From positions 248,001-312,000 of the forward strand of contig NZ_JAHKQL010000034.1 in NCBI RefSeq assembly GCF_018861005.1: a stretch of 64,000 nt of DNA, read 5' to 3'. The position numbers and the translations under genes are program-made. Origin of the DNA: Polaribacter vadi. Lineage in GTDB: Bacteria; Bacteroidota; Bacteroidia; Flavobacteriales; Flavobacteriaceae. Position 1 is the stretch's first letter; each line of letters opens with the position of its first letter. The notes beneath the pieces were generated by a model that was given only the letters and a program-made list of their open reading frames with translations, was not told where the DNA came from and ran no database searches. This document shows, in pieces, positions 7,892 through 16,262 of the stretch.

Positions 7892-9016
7892 ATGAAAGAT
7901 AATATTAAAAGAAAAGGTTTTGTTTTTAAAACATATGAAGCAGATAAACAATCTCCTTTTGAGAAACTTTTTGAAATTTTTAAAGAGTTAATTACTCATA
8001 CTTCTGGCGATTTTGATGAAGCCATAGATTGGTTACGTTCTCTAGATAAAGAATATAATTTAACTGATAAAAATTATACCATTGATGATTTTATTGAGGA
8101 TTTAAAGAAGAAAGGTTACATTAAAGAAGAAATAAAAGGAGATGGAACAGGAGGCACAAAAATTACTTCTAAAACAGAAAGAGCAATTCGTCAGCAAGCA
8201 TTAAATCATATTTTTGGTAAGATTAAAAGAAGTGGTTCTGGTAATCATAAAAGTAAATCACCAGGAATTGGAGATGAACATACAGGAGATTTTAGAGCGT
8301 ATCAATTTGGAGATAACTTAGACAAAGTTTCCATGACTGAAAGTATTAGAAATGCTCAAATCAATAATGGAATTGACGATTTTACACTCTCACAAAATGA
8401 TTTGGTTGTAGAAGAAACACTACATAAAAGTCAAATGAGTACTGTATTAATGATAGATATTAGCCACTCAATGATTTTATATGGAGAAGATAGAATTACA
8501 CCTGCCAAAAAAGTTGCAATGGCTTTAGCTGAGTTAATTACAACTCGTTATCCAAAAGATACTTTAGATATTTTGGTTTTTGGTAATGATGCATGGACCA
8601 TTAAAATTAAAGATTTACCTTATTTACAAGTTGGTCCTTACCACACAAATACAGTAGCTGGTTTGCAATTAGCAATGGATTTATTACGTAGAAAGAAAAA
8701 TACCAATAAACAGATTTTTATGATAACTGATGGTAAACCAAGTTGTTTGCGTTTGCCTGATGGACAATATTATAAAAATAGCAATGGCTTAGATAAGCAC
8801 ATTGTAAATAAATGCTATGCAATGGCTCAACAAGCCAGAAAATTACATATACCAATTACTACTTTTATGATTGCACAAGACCCTTATTTAATGCAATTTG
8901 TAAAAGCATTTACACAGGCAAATCAAGGAAAAGCATTTTACACTGGCTTAAAAGGTTTAGGAGAAATGATTTTTGAAGATTATGAAACGAATAGAAAGAA
9001 AAGGATAAAAGGTTAG
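7892..9016 (+). CDS. VWA-domain protein partnered with a MoxR/chelatase-type ATPase
   Basis: A 374-residue soluble protein. The first 170 residues are charged and helical; the C-terminal half is a von Willebrand factor A domain with an intact metal-ion-dependent adhesion site: D-I-S-H-S at 189-193 (DxSxS), a Thr in the HTNTVAG segment near 225, and ITDGKPS near 258. The next gene is an AAA+ ATPase; VWA plus MoxR/chelatase ATPase pairs work as chaperone machines that remodel enzymes or insert metals. There is no signal peptide. The client is unknown. Start ATG at 7892 follows a 124-base divergent region. Confidence 0.85.
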   Translation: MKDNIKRKGFVFKTYEADKQSPFEKLFEIFKELITHTSGDFDEAIDWLRSLDKEYNLTDKNYTIDDFIEDLKKKGYIKEEIKGDGTGGTKITSKTERAIRQQALNHIFGKIKRSGSGNHKSKSPGIGDEHTGDFRAYQFGDNLDKVSMTESIRNAQINNGIDDFTLSQNDLVVEETLHKSQMSTVLMIDISHSMILYGEDRITPAKKVAMALAELITTRYPKDTLDILVFGNDAWTIKIKDLPYLQVGPYHTNTVAGLQLAMDLLRRKKNTNKQIFMITDGKPSCLRLPDGQYYKNSNGLDKHIVNKCYAMAQQARKLHIPITTFMIAQDPYLMQFVKAFTQANQGKAFYTGLKGLGEMIFEDYETNRKKRIKG

Positions 9017-9023
9017 AAAAACA

Positions 9024-9109
9024 GCTATTGGCTATTGGCCTTTCGCTTTTAGTGGTAATAACATAAATGTAAGTGCTAATGGCTAAAAACCAAAGGCAAA
9101 AAGCAAATT
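9024..9109. repeat. Heptamer-periodic intergenic repeat with two opposed halves
   Basis: Between the VWA and ATPase genes two arrays of degenerate 7-base units occur: 9024-9058 (GCTATTG twice, then GCCTTTC, GCTTTTA, GTGGTAA) and 9075-9109 (GCTAATG, GCTAAAA, ACCAAAG, GCAAAAA, GCAAATT). The left half is T-rich and the right half A-rich after the GC, so the halves are roughly inverted. The composition differs from nearby spacers. No coding signal; an in-frame extension upstream of the ATPase through it is best ignored. Confidence 0.6.
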
Positions 9110-9111
9110 AT

Positions 9112-10572
9112 ATGAACATAAGTACTATAAATACATTAGGAGAATTAAAAAATTCTGGATACGAATCAAAATCAATTAAAGACGAGTTAAGAGAAAATCT
9201 CATAAGTAAAATGATGAGTAAAGAAACCGTTTTTAAAGGTGTACATGGTTATGAAAACACAGTAATTCCTGAATTAGAAAGAGCAATTTTAAGCAAACAT
9301 AATATCAACTTATTAGGTTTAAGAGGTCAAGCAAAAACGCGTTTGGCAAGATTAATGGTAGATTTGTTAGACGAATACATACCTGTTGTAGAAGGTTCAG
9401 AAATCAATGATGATCCTTTAAATCCAATATCTAGATTTGCTGTAGAAATAATCAAAGAAAAGGGAGATGAAACTCCGATTTTTTGGTTGCATAGGAGTGA
9501 TCGTTTTGCAGAGAAATTAGCAACTCCAGATGTTACTGTAGCAGATATTATTGGTGATGTAGATCCTATAAAAGCAGCCAATTTAAAATTGAGTTATGCA
9601 GATGATAGAGTTATTCATTATGGAATGATTCCAAGAGCAAACAGATGCATTTTTGTTATTAACGAATTGCCAGATTTACAAGCACGTATTCAAGTGGCTT
9701 TGTTTAATATTTTGCAAGAAGGAGATATTCAAATTCGCGGATTTAAATTACGATTGCCTTTAGATATGCAATTCTTATTTACTGCAAATCCAGAAGATTA
9801 TACAAATAGAGGTAGTATTGTTACGCCTTTAAAAGATAGAATTGGCTCGCAGATTTTAACACATTATCCAGAGGATATTGAAACTGCAAAAATAATTACT
9901 CAACAAGAAGCAAAAAACGTTCAAAAGGATTTTATAAAAGTTCCAGAATTGGCAAAAGATTTGTTAGAACAAATTGTTTTTGAGGCCAGAGATAGCGAAT
10001 ATATAGATGCTAAAAGTGGTGTAAGTGCACGTTTAAGTATTTCTGCTTTCGAGAATTTATTAAGCACAGCAGAAAGAAGATCCATTTTATCTGGTGATGC
10101 TGAAACTATGATTCGTTTAAATGATTTTGACGGAATTATACCAGCAATTACAGGTAAAGTAGAATTGGTTTATGAAGGAGAACAAGAAGGTGCACAGGTT
10201 GTTGCAGAAACTTTAATTAAAAGAGCAATTAAAACACTTTTTCCTACTTATTTTCCTGAAATAAAAAAATTGGCAAAAACTACAGATGAATCACCTTATG
10301 ATGATATTGTGTCTTGGTTTTTTAATGCTGATGAAGATTTTGAATTGTTAGATGATTACTCAGAAGAAGCTTATAAAAAAGAGTTAGATAAAATAAAACC
10401 TTTAGATGATTTCTTAAAAGATCATCAACCTAACATGAATAAATCTGATACGTATTTTGTAAAAGAATTTGTGCTTTGGGCTTTAGTAGAATTTAAAAAA
10501 CTAAGCAAATATCGATTTGCAGAAGGCACACAATTTAAAGATCCTTATGGTAATTTTATAAATGGATTATAA
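9112..10572 (+). CDS. AAA+ ATPase of the magnesium-chelatase ChlI / MoxR type
   Basis: A 486-residue ATPase. Walker A is GLRGQAKT (69-76); the Walker B position reads FVINELPD (181-188), with Asn in place of the usual first acidic residue but Glu185 kept; FTANPEDYTNRG follows as sensor 1, and PLKDRIGSQILTHYP as the arginine-containing region. The C-terminal third is a helical lid. I chose the ATG at 9112 because the in-frame extension to 9073 translates only repeat DNA. It should act with the VWA protein upstream as a remodelling or metal-insertion pair. No porphyrin genes are nearby, so a chlorophyll-type role is not implied. Confidence 0.87.
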   Translation: MNISTINTLGELKNSGYESKSIKDELRENLISKMMSKETVFKGVHGYENTVIPELERAILSKHNINLLGLRGQAKTRLARLMVDLLDEYIPVVEGSEINDDPLNPISRFAVEIIKEKGDETPIFWLHRSDRFAEKLATPDVTVADIIGDVDPIKAANLKLSYADDRVIHYGMIPRANRCIFVINELPDLQARIQVALFNILQEGDIQIRGFKLRLPLDMQFLFTANPEDYTNRGSIVTPLKDRIGSQILTHYPEDIETAKIITQQEAKNVQKDFIKVPELAKDLLEQIVFEARDSEYIDAKSGVSARLSISAFENLLSTAERRSILSGDAETMIRLNDFDGIIPAITGKVELVYEGEQEGAQVVAETLIKRAIKTLFPTYFPEIKKLAKTTDESPYDDIVSWFFNADEDFELLDDYSEEAYKKELDKIKPLDDFLKDHQPNMNKSDTYFVKEFVLWALVEFKKLSKYRFAEGTQFKDPYGNFINGL

Positions 10573-10582
10573 TTAAAAATTA

Positions 10583-10612
10583 AAACCTCATAGACAAAAA
10601 TCTATGAGGTTT
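10583..10612. terminator. Bidirectional stem-loop terminator
   Basis: A 12-bp perfect stem (10583-10594 with 10601-10612) with a 6-base loop lies between the ATPase gene and the convergent small Cys protein gene. On the - strand it is followed by TTTTAATTTTT-type sequence, and on the + strand by a short T run, so it probably serves both genes. Confidence 0.75.
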
Positions 10613-10622
10613 CTAGTTAACA

Positions 10623-10976
10623 TTAATTCAAGATTAATGGGTAATCAATTTCTATAGGGATTAAAAACTCTACTTTACTATCATCTTTTAGTAATAACAA
10701 CACTTTTAAATCTTCAATTTCTTCTAAACTAAAAATTAATATTAAATTTTGATGTAATGTAGTTACAGGTATTTTTCTTTTTTTAGTTGTACATGCATAA
10801 TAATCTTGCCAGTAATCAACATCTATATTTGCAACATATTTTCTAAATTGTAAAAGTTGGTTTTTATCAAATTGAAAATACACATTATTATAGGTTAATG
10901 CATAGTTTTTACAACTATCGCAAACAGCAAGTTCTCCATTTTTTACACTTGATATTATTCTAGAATTCTGACACAT
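10623..10976 (-). CDS. Small Cys-containing protein, probably DUF6686-type
   Basis: A 117-residue soluble protein of unknown function. An N-terminal C-x2-C pair (CDSCKNY, about 19-25) with Cys2 and a later YYACTT Cys suggest metal or redox chemistry; the rest alternates charged and hydrophobic segments (LHQNLILIFSLEEIEDLK). I recall a flavobacterial family annotated DUF6686 with this layout but cannot verify it here. It starts 10 bases after the PepSY-diflavin reductase stop on the same strand and is thus the last gene of the - strand haem-locus operon. Confidence 0.6.
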   Translation of the reverse strand: MCQNSRIISSVKNGELAVCDSCKNYALTYNNVYFQFDKNQLLQFRKYVANIDVDYWQDYYACTTKKRKIPVTTLHQNLILIFSLEEIEDLKVLLLLKDDSKVEFLIPIEIDYPLILN

Positions 10977-10986
10977 ACATTTACAT

Positions 10987-13185
10987 TTAATAACAATCTG
11001 TTTTAATTTGATGATTCTCTTGATAAACTTTTAAAGTTGTTCTTAATGATTTTTCTGTAATAGTATTCAGTGCAGATATAACTCCTCTTTGCATAGCTAA
11101 AGAACCACAAATTAAAATTTTATCTCCATTTTTTAAAGTCCTTACAATTAATTCAGAATGATTTTTTAAAAGATCTTGAACATAATTTTTTTCTTTTTGT
11201 TCTTGTGAAAAAGCAGAATGGAAAGAAGTTAAATTTTTATTTTCTATAGCGTTCTCTATCTTTTTCTGATAAATTTTAAAAGATTCTTTAGTTCTACCTC
11301 CCCAAAACAAATGAATCTTCTTTTTACTTTTTTTAGTGATCATTCCTAAAAACGGAGCAATTCCTGTTCCGTTTGCAATTAAGATAATTTCTTTGGCTTT
11401 TTTTGGAAAATGAAAACTATCATTTTTAACAATAGATGCTACAATTTTATTATTTTTATTTACAAAATTCAGATAATTAGAACAAACACCAAATTCGTGT
11501 TTTTTAATGCTCAGCAATATATTTTCATCTACTTTTGCTATAGAATACAAACGACTTTTAGTTTCGTTTTTTGGTGTGATAGACAATAAATCTCCAGAAG
11601 TAAATTTTATTTTTTTTGATGGTTTTAGTTCAATTAAAAAAGTACCATCACAGTTTAATTCAGTTTTATTAATAACTGTGAAAATTTGTTCTTTAGGTTT
11701 GTTCTTATCTAAATCTTCTTTATTAATATGTAAATTTAATTTGTAATAAGAGTTCCACTCTTTTAACCAATTTTTAAAAGATGTAAAAGATTGATTATCG
11801 ATTTTAGAAATAGGTAAAACAGGTATAAAATTATCTTGTATTTGCAGACTAGAATGTACTAAAATTGCGTATTTACAGTAAGCTTGATAGTCTGTAGACC
11901 CAAAACCAACTACAGAAAACTGTATGGTATTTGTTTGATTTACTTTTTTGAATTGTGCCAAAAATTTAGTTGCATTAATTGGTGCTTCTCCATCACCATA
12001 AGTGGCAGCAAATACAATAATGTTTTTGGCTTTTTTAAAAGTAGTATAACTATTTAAATCTGTTATAAAAACCTTTTTATTGGCTGATAATATTGCTTTA
12101 TAGAATACTGTTGCAAAGTTATATGTGCTTCCAGTTTCTGAGCCTACCAAAATTATAAATTCAGCATCATCTTTGTTAAACCTATTTTTAACCACTGATG
12201 TATTTTTTCTTCTTTTAATTGTAAGTGAAAAACCAGAAAAGATAAAAAATAGAAGAGCAAAACACGCCAAGAGTAAAACTATAGACCATAAAATTGAACC
12301 TTGACCTGTATGTAGTATTAAACTATAATAAGATCCTAAACTAGTTAAAGATTGTTTTTTATTACTTACTATTTGACCATTAAATTGATGAATAGCAAAT
12401 TCATTATCTATAGTTTTTAGGTAAAAATAATCTTCTTCATCTGAAGAAAAAGGGAATTCTAAACTTGTTACATCCGCTAATTTTGTAGTTTTAAAAAAGT
12501 CAAAATCAGTAGGTTTTAGTTGGCTTGTTGTATTTGTAAATGCGGTGTTTTTTTGATGTTTATTTTTATCCTTTGGCAACAAAGAGAATTTTTCTAATGA
12601 TAAATAAACACCAGTTATTGTGATAATTATAATCGGAATTAAAAACCATCTACCAAAAACAATATGGTAATATTGATTAAAATTTTCTTTTACTATTTTA
12701 GTGAAAACCTTAAAAAAGCCTCCTTGTCTTTTAGCAATTAAAATAACTCCAGAAATGGCAATTAGTAATAGTAGAAAAGAAACAAAACCAATTAAAAAAC
12801 GACCTGTAGATTTTAAGAATAAAGATCTATGTAAGTTGGTTGCAAATTCAAAAATGGGTGATTTTTCTATTAGATCACCCACTTTTTTACCTGTTTTTGG
12901 ATTTAAGTAAAAAGTTTCGCTTTTGCCATCTTTGGTAACTACAGAAGCACTTACAAAATTATTTTCATCAACTTCCAGGGTAATTATTTCATCATATTTT
13001 TCTGATAAAATAGCTACAGTTTCTGCAATAGAAATTTGTTCAATATTTACAGTAGAATAAGGTTGTAGCTTATTAAAAATTGGTTCAAAAGCTAGAATTA
13101 TTCCTGTAAGTGAAGCAATAATAATAAATAAAGCAGTAGATATTGCCAAGGTTAAGTGGCTATATCTCCAAATAGAAATTGTCAT
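10987..13185 (-). CDS. PepSY-TM / diflavin (sulfite reductase-like) membrane reductase
   Basis: A 732-residue fusion. The N-terminal half is a PepSY membrane domain with four helices (about 10-33, 130-152, 178-197, 298-325) and His residues at helix ends (NLHRS, YYHIV, LHTGQ) that could hold haem. Next is a flavodoxin domain (about 343-480) with the FMN loop GSETGSTYNFA and FAATYGDGEAP, then a ferredoxin-reductase domain (about 500-732) with RLYSIAK for FAD and NGTGIAPFLGM for NAD(P)H. It should pass electrons from cytosolic NADPH across the inner membrane, consistent with reducing iron or haem. It lies 94 bases downstream of the DUF2271 gene in the haem locus. Confidence 0.88.
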   Translation of the reverse strand: MTISIWRYSHLTLAISTALFIIIASLTGIILAFEPIFNKLQPYSTVNIEQISIAETVAILSEKYDEIITLEVDENNFVSASVVTKDGKSETFYLNPKTGKKVGDLIEKSPIFEFATNLHRSLFLKSTGRFLIGFVSFLLLLIAISGVILIAKRQGGFFKVFTKIVKENFNQYYHIVFGRWFLIPIIIITITGVYLSLEKFSLLPKDKNKHQKNTAFTNTTSQLKPTDFDFFKTTKLADVTSLEFPFSSDEEDYFYLKTIDNEFAIHQFNGQIVSNKKQSLTSLGSYYSLILHTGQGSILWSIVLLLACFALLFFIFSGFSLTIKRRKNTSVVKNRFNKDDAEFIILVGSETGSTYNFATVFYKAILSANKKVFITDLNSYTTFKKAKNIIVFAATYGDGEAPINATKFLAQFKKVNQTNTIQFSVVGFGSTDYQAYCKYAILVHSSLQIQDNFIPVLPISKIDNQSFTSFKNWLKEWNSYYKLNLHINKEDLDKNKPKEQIFTVINKTELNCDGTFLIELKPSKKIKFTSGDLLSITPKNETKSRLYSIAKVDENILLSIKKHEFGVCSNYLNFVNKNNKIVASIVKNDSFHFPKKAKEIILIANGTGIAPFLGMITKKSKKKIHLFWGGRTKESFKIYQKKIENAIENKNLTSFHSAFSQEQKEKNYVQDLLKNHSELIVRTLKNGDKILICGSLAMQRGVISALNTITEKSLRTTLKVYQENHQIKTDCY

Positions 13186-13279
13186 AAAAGAGTTAGTTCT
13201 AACTGTGTTTTATAAGCAAATCCACCAATTGGTTAGTTAAATCAATTCTGGTTAATCAGTGGAATTGCTATTAATTAAG

Positions 13280-13774
13280 TTATTGAGGCATCATTCTTAT
13301 ATATCGAATAAATCCTTTACCTTCAATTTTAGATTTTATATTTTCTGAAGTTAATTCAAATTCAACATCATCTTTATGATAATCTTGGTCTTCTACAGCA
13401 GTTTCAAAACGAATTTTATAACCTTGATCTAGTTTATCATCAGGAATTTGAATAACGCTTATAGAACGTTCTCCACCACTAATAGTTGCACCTGTAATAG
13501 CATCTATATCAGCACGTTTTTTTCCTTGAAAATTCCACCATTCTGTAATATCAAAATACCACTCATCATCATCACCTTGTACATATAAAGTTTCTTCATA
13601 TTCACCTTCAGGATTTAACAAAGAGATTACTATATAAGCACCTTCACCTGTATAATTTTTCATTTGAATCATACATTTATAAGGCGAACTTTCTGTGTGT
13701 TTTTTAAAACTAAATAAAGCAGTTATCATTAATAATACAACTGGCAATATTAAAAGGGTTCTTTTAGTTTTCAT
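13280..13774 (-). CDS. DUF2271 family exported protein with flavinylation-like motif
   Basis: A 164-residue protein with an N-terminal hydrophobic signal/anchor (about 6-23) and a DUF2271-like beta domain. Residues 91-97 read DAITGAT, close to the D-x-x-(S/T)-G-A-T sequence on which ApbE attaches FMN to threonine in NqrC-type proteins; Thr97 would be the acceptor. Acidic and aromatic patches (GDDDEWYFDITEWW) precede it. DUF2271 and PepSY proteins have been linked to ApbE-dependent extracytoplasmic electron transfer; no apbE is in this window. It lies between the ankyrin and PepSY-reductase genes. Flavinylation is inference. Confidence 0.75.
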   Translation of the reverse strand: MKTKRTLLILPVVLLMITALFSFKKHTESSPYKCMIQMKNYTGEGAYIVISLLNPEGEYEETLYVQGDDDEWYFDITEWWNFQGKKRADIDAITGATISGGERSISVIQIPDDKLDQGYKIRFETAVEDQDYHKDDVEFELTSENIKSKIEGKGFIRYIRMMPQ

Positions 13775-13778
13775 CTTC

Positions 13779-15257
13779 TTATTTTAAAAAGCTAATGTTT
13801 ACATTTTGTTTCTTTAACAATTCATTTTCTGATGCTAAATCATATACAGTTTCATCAAAATCTGTTTTAATGTTTTTGTCTGCACCAATACCTATTAAGT
13901 ATTTTATGATTTTATCATCTTTGGCTTTCATTGCAGAAATTTGTAAAGCTGTAATACCTTCTTTATTTTTTGCATTTACATCAATATTAAAACTAGCCAA
14001 TCTTTTTAATAAAGCTAAATTATTTTCGTTTGCAGCAATATGTAATAAAGTGTTACTAGAGTTTTGAGGTTTGTTTATAATCAATCCGTTTTTTTCTAAA
14101 ACCTTTAATTTTGTTTCGAAAGCATCTTTGTTTCTACCTCCAAAACTATTAATTAAGTAGTAAGAAAGTGTATTGCCATCTTTGTCTAAAGTATTAATAT
14201 CAGCACCTTTTTCGATTAGAAAAGTAATAACATCTGCAGAGTTTCTAACAACTGCATTAGTTAATGCTGTAGTTCCTCTTTTATTCTTTAGGTTGATGTT
14301 TTTTACATCTTTAGCTAAAAACTCTATAGTTTTTAAGTTACCACTAGTTGTTGACACCATAAAAGGAGTATTACCTTCATTATCTTGTAAATTTATATCT
14401 ACACCTTTATCTATAAAGAATTTATAAATATTAATGTCTTTATTGTTTCTTGCAATGAAATGTAAAGGATTTCTGTTTTCATGATCGACAGCATTTACTT
14501 TAATCCCATTATCTGCTAAAAACTGATAAGTTTCTAAAGTATTGCTTTTTCTTCTAGAACCTTGGCTAGCAAAAATCATAGCATTGTTACCAGTATCAAT
14601 TCCTTTTTCAATTAAAGTTGATAAAAATTTAGTGTTTCCACCTTTTGCAGCATATTCAAAAAAGCCATTACCATTGTCATCTTTATCATTTAATGAAGTA
14701 CCATTTGCAACAAAAAGATCTACAATTTTAAAATCTTTTACATTAGAGGCAATTAACAATAAAGCATTTGCACCATCATGATTTTTCTCTTTGGTGATGT
14801 TTGCTCCAACTTCAATTCCGTACTTATAAATTTCTAGATTACCTTGTCCAGAAGAAGCTGCAAAATTTAAGAAAGTATTACCATGTGTATCTATAACATC
14901 AGTTTTTGCACCTTTAGAAATTAAGTATTTCATAATTTCTAATTTGCCACTGTAAGCTGCCCAATGTAAATAAGTTCTACCATCGTGAGTTAGTTTATTT
15001 ACATTGTTTCCATTTTTAGAAATTATATACTCAATTATTTTATCATCAGATTTTTCTAGAATACCATAAACAGTTGCATCAAAAGCATTACTGTTCGATT
15101 TTTCTATATCACTGCCTGCTGCAATTTTTTGTTCAATAATTTCTATGGTTGGTTTAGATTTCCAGAAACCTCTGTCGTGAAAAATATTCTTTTGTTGTGC
15201 AAAAGTTCCAATGCTAATCAGAAATAATATGATTGATATTTTTTGTGATTTTTTCAT
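13779..15257 (-). CDS. Exported ankyrin-repeat protein of the haem locus
   Basis: A 492-residue protein with a signal peptide (cleavage after about residue 20, near TFAQ) followed by ankyrin repeats from about residue 60 to 480. Repeat signatures such as DGRTYLHWAAYSGKLEIMKYL, DTHGNTFLNFAASSGQGNLEIY and DNEGNTPFMVSTTSGNLKTIEF are evident, roughly a dozen in all. It has no catalytic motif; ankyrin stacks bind proteins. Secretion to the periplasm is notable, and cotranscription (2 bases after DUF6607, 4 bases before DUF2271) suggests a scaffold for haem or iron transport or reduction. That role is inference. Confidence 0.85.
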   Translation of the reverse strand: MKKSQKISIILFLISIGTFAQQKNIFHDRGFWKSKPTIEIIEQKIAAGSDIEKSNSNAFDATVYGILEKSDDKIIEYIISKNGNNVNKLTHDGRTYLHWAAYSGKLEIMKYLISKGAKTDVIDTHGNTFLNFAASSGQGNLEIYKYGIEVGANITKEKNHDGANALLLIASNVKDFKIVDLFVANGTSLNDKDDNGNGFFEYAAKGGNTKFLSTLIEKGIDTGNNAMIFASQGSRRKSNTLETYQFLADNGIKVNAVDHENRNPLHFIARNNKDINIYKFFIDKGVDINLQDNEGNTPFMVSTTSGNLKTIEFLAKDVKNINLKNKRGTTALTNAVVRNSADVITFLIEKGADINTLDKDGNTLSYYLINSFGGRNKDAFETKLKVLEKNGLIINKPQNSSNTLLHIAANENNLALLKRLASFNIDVNAKNKEGITALQISAMKAKDDKIIKYLIGIGADKNIKTDFDETVYDLASENELLKKQNVNISFLK

Positions 15258-15259
15258 TT

Positions 15260-16162
15260 TTATTTTTTTACAAAAGATTCAATTATAGAATTCATTTCTT
15301 TTTCTTCTGTAATATCATCAGAAAATAAATGTTTATAAAGTTGTTTGTTGCCTACTTTTGTTTCTAAAGATAAATCAGTGTTTCTGCCATAAACTTCTGC
15401 CCATTTATTTCTAACCAATTGCCATTTATCATTATGAGCAACCCACCAATCTGCAGCTGCTTTACATTTACTATCATCAACTCTTTTATATGTATTGTAT
15501 CCTTTTTCTTTAGCTAAAACAACATCATCTTTTCCAGATTCACGAATTACTTTACTATTATCTTGGTCATGTACCCAACCATAATTTGTAATTTCGTGTC
15601 TGTTGCCTCTTAAGGTTATGTTGTAATCGCTTCTTTTGGTGTATTCTCTTCTTGGTAAAGGTGCTGTTGTTGTATTTTCCCAATAGCTTTTTCCATCTAC
15701 ATGTACCCAAGAACCAGAACCTTCATATCTAGGGCTGTCATCTACTTGATACACTTTTTGTGTCCATTGTTTTTTTACATTTCCTTTATCTTCTTGGGTA
15801 AATGTCCATTCATTATCTCCATTGTAAACATAAAAGTCTGTGTTTTCATACAACCAATCTTGTCTCCAATGCTTAATTATCATTGGCTTTGCAGGATTAC
15901 CAACTTGAAGCAAATGTTGAATTGATATTTTGTTGTTATCATCAACCACTAAACCTGCCCATTCTAAACCTTTATCAACTTTAGTTTTAGAAGGTTTGTA
16001 ACCTTCATCTTCGCTATAATTAAAAGTTTCAGCAAAATTGAAAGTTACCTCAAAACAGCCGCACATTTCTTTTATAGCATTTTTGTCTTTTGTTTTTTTG
16101 CTTTGTCCATTTGTAGTCATTGCTACAATACATATTAAACTTGCTAGTACTAATTTTTTCAT
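15260..16162 (-). CDS. DUF6607-type exported protein
   Basis: A 300-residue protein with a signal peptide (residues 1-19, ending NGQ) and no membrane helix after it. The mature protein is rich in Trp, Tyr and charged residues (KHWRQDWLYENTDFYVYNGD) and has a CGCFEV motif near residue 34. I recall this as DUF6607, a family often found with HmuY/TonB haem genes in Flavobacteriaceae; no biochemical function is known to me. It is the first gene of the five-gene - strand operon and is divergent from the TonB receptor, which supports a shared role in haem handling. Confidence 0.75.
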   Translation of the reverse strand: MKKLVLASLICIVAMTTNGQSKKTKDKNAIKEMCGCFEVTFNFAETFNYSEDEGYKPSKTKVDKGLEWAGLVVDDNNKISIQHLLQVGNPAKPMIIKHWRQDWLYENTDFYVYNGDNEWTFTQEDKGNVKKQWTQKVYQVDDSPRYEGSGSWVHVDGKSYWENTTTAPLPRREYTKRSDYNITLRGNRHEITNYGWVHDQDNSKVIRESGKDDVVLAKEKGYNTYKRVDDSKCKAAADWWVAHNDKWQLVRNKWAEVYGRNTDLSLETKVGNKQLYKHLFSDDITEEKEMNSIIESFVKK

Positions 16163-16197
16163 TTATAATTTTATTTAAGTTGTATTTAATTTTTTTA

Positions 16198-16205
16198 CAA
16201 AAATA
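16198..16205 (-). promoter_or_regulatory. Candidate -7 box for the DUF6607 operon
   Basis: The + strand reads CAAAAATA, giving TATTTTTG (TAnnTTTG) on the - strand, 35 bases upstream of the DUF6607 ATG. No clear -33 TTG was found at the right distance. Confidence 0.4.
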
Positions 16206-16238
16206 TACAATTTATTTAGATTGATTAAAAATAAGATA

Positions 16239-16246
16239 TATATTTG
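16239..16246 (+). promoter_or_regulatory. Candidate -7 box for the TonB receptor-hmuY operon
   Basis: TATATTTG fits TAnnTTTG and ends 16 bases before the ATG at 16263. A TTG at 16221-16223 is the only nearby -33 candidate but its 15-base spacing is short. The box also argues that translation starts at 16263 and not at the upstream TTG. Confidence 0.45.
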
Positions 16247-16262
16247 TCGAAAATTATTAAGA

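Noticed and set aside
13795..14781. Several + strand ORFs of 79-90 codons opposite the ankyrin gene
   Set aside because: Antisense shadows created by the low-complexity repeat coding of the - strand gene.
16221..16262. TTG start for the TonB receptor
   Set aside because: The candidate -7 box at 16239-16246 lies downstream of it and the signal peptide fits the ATG at 16263.
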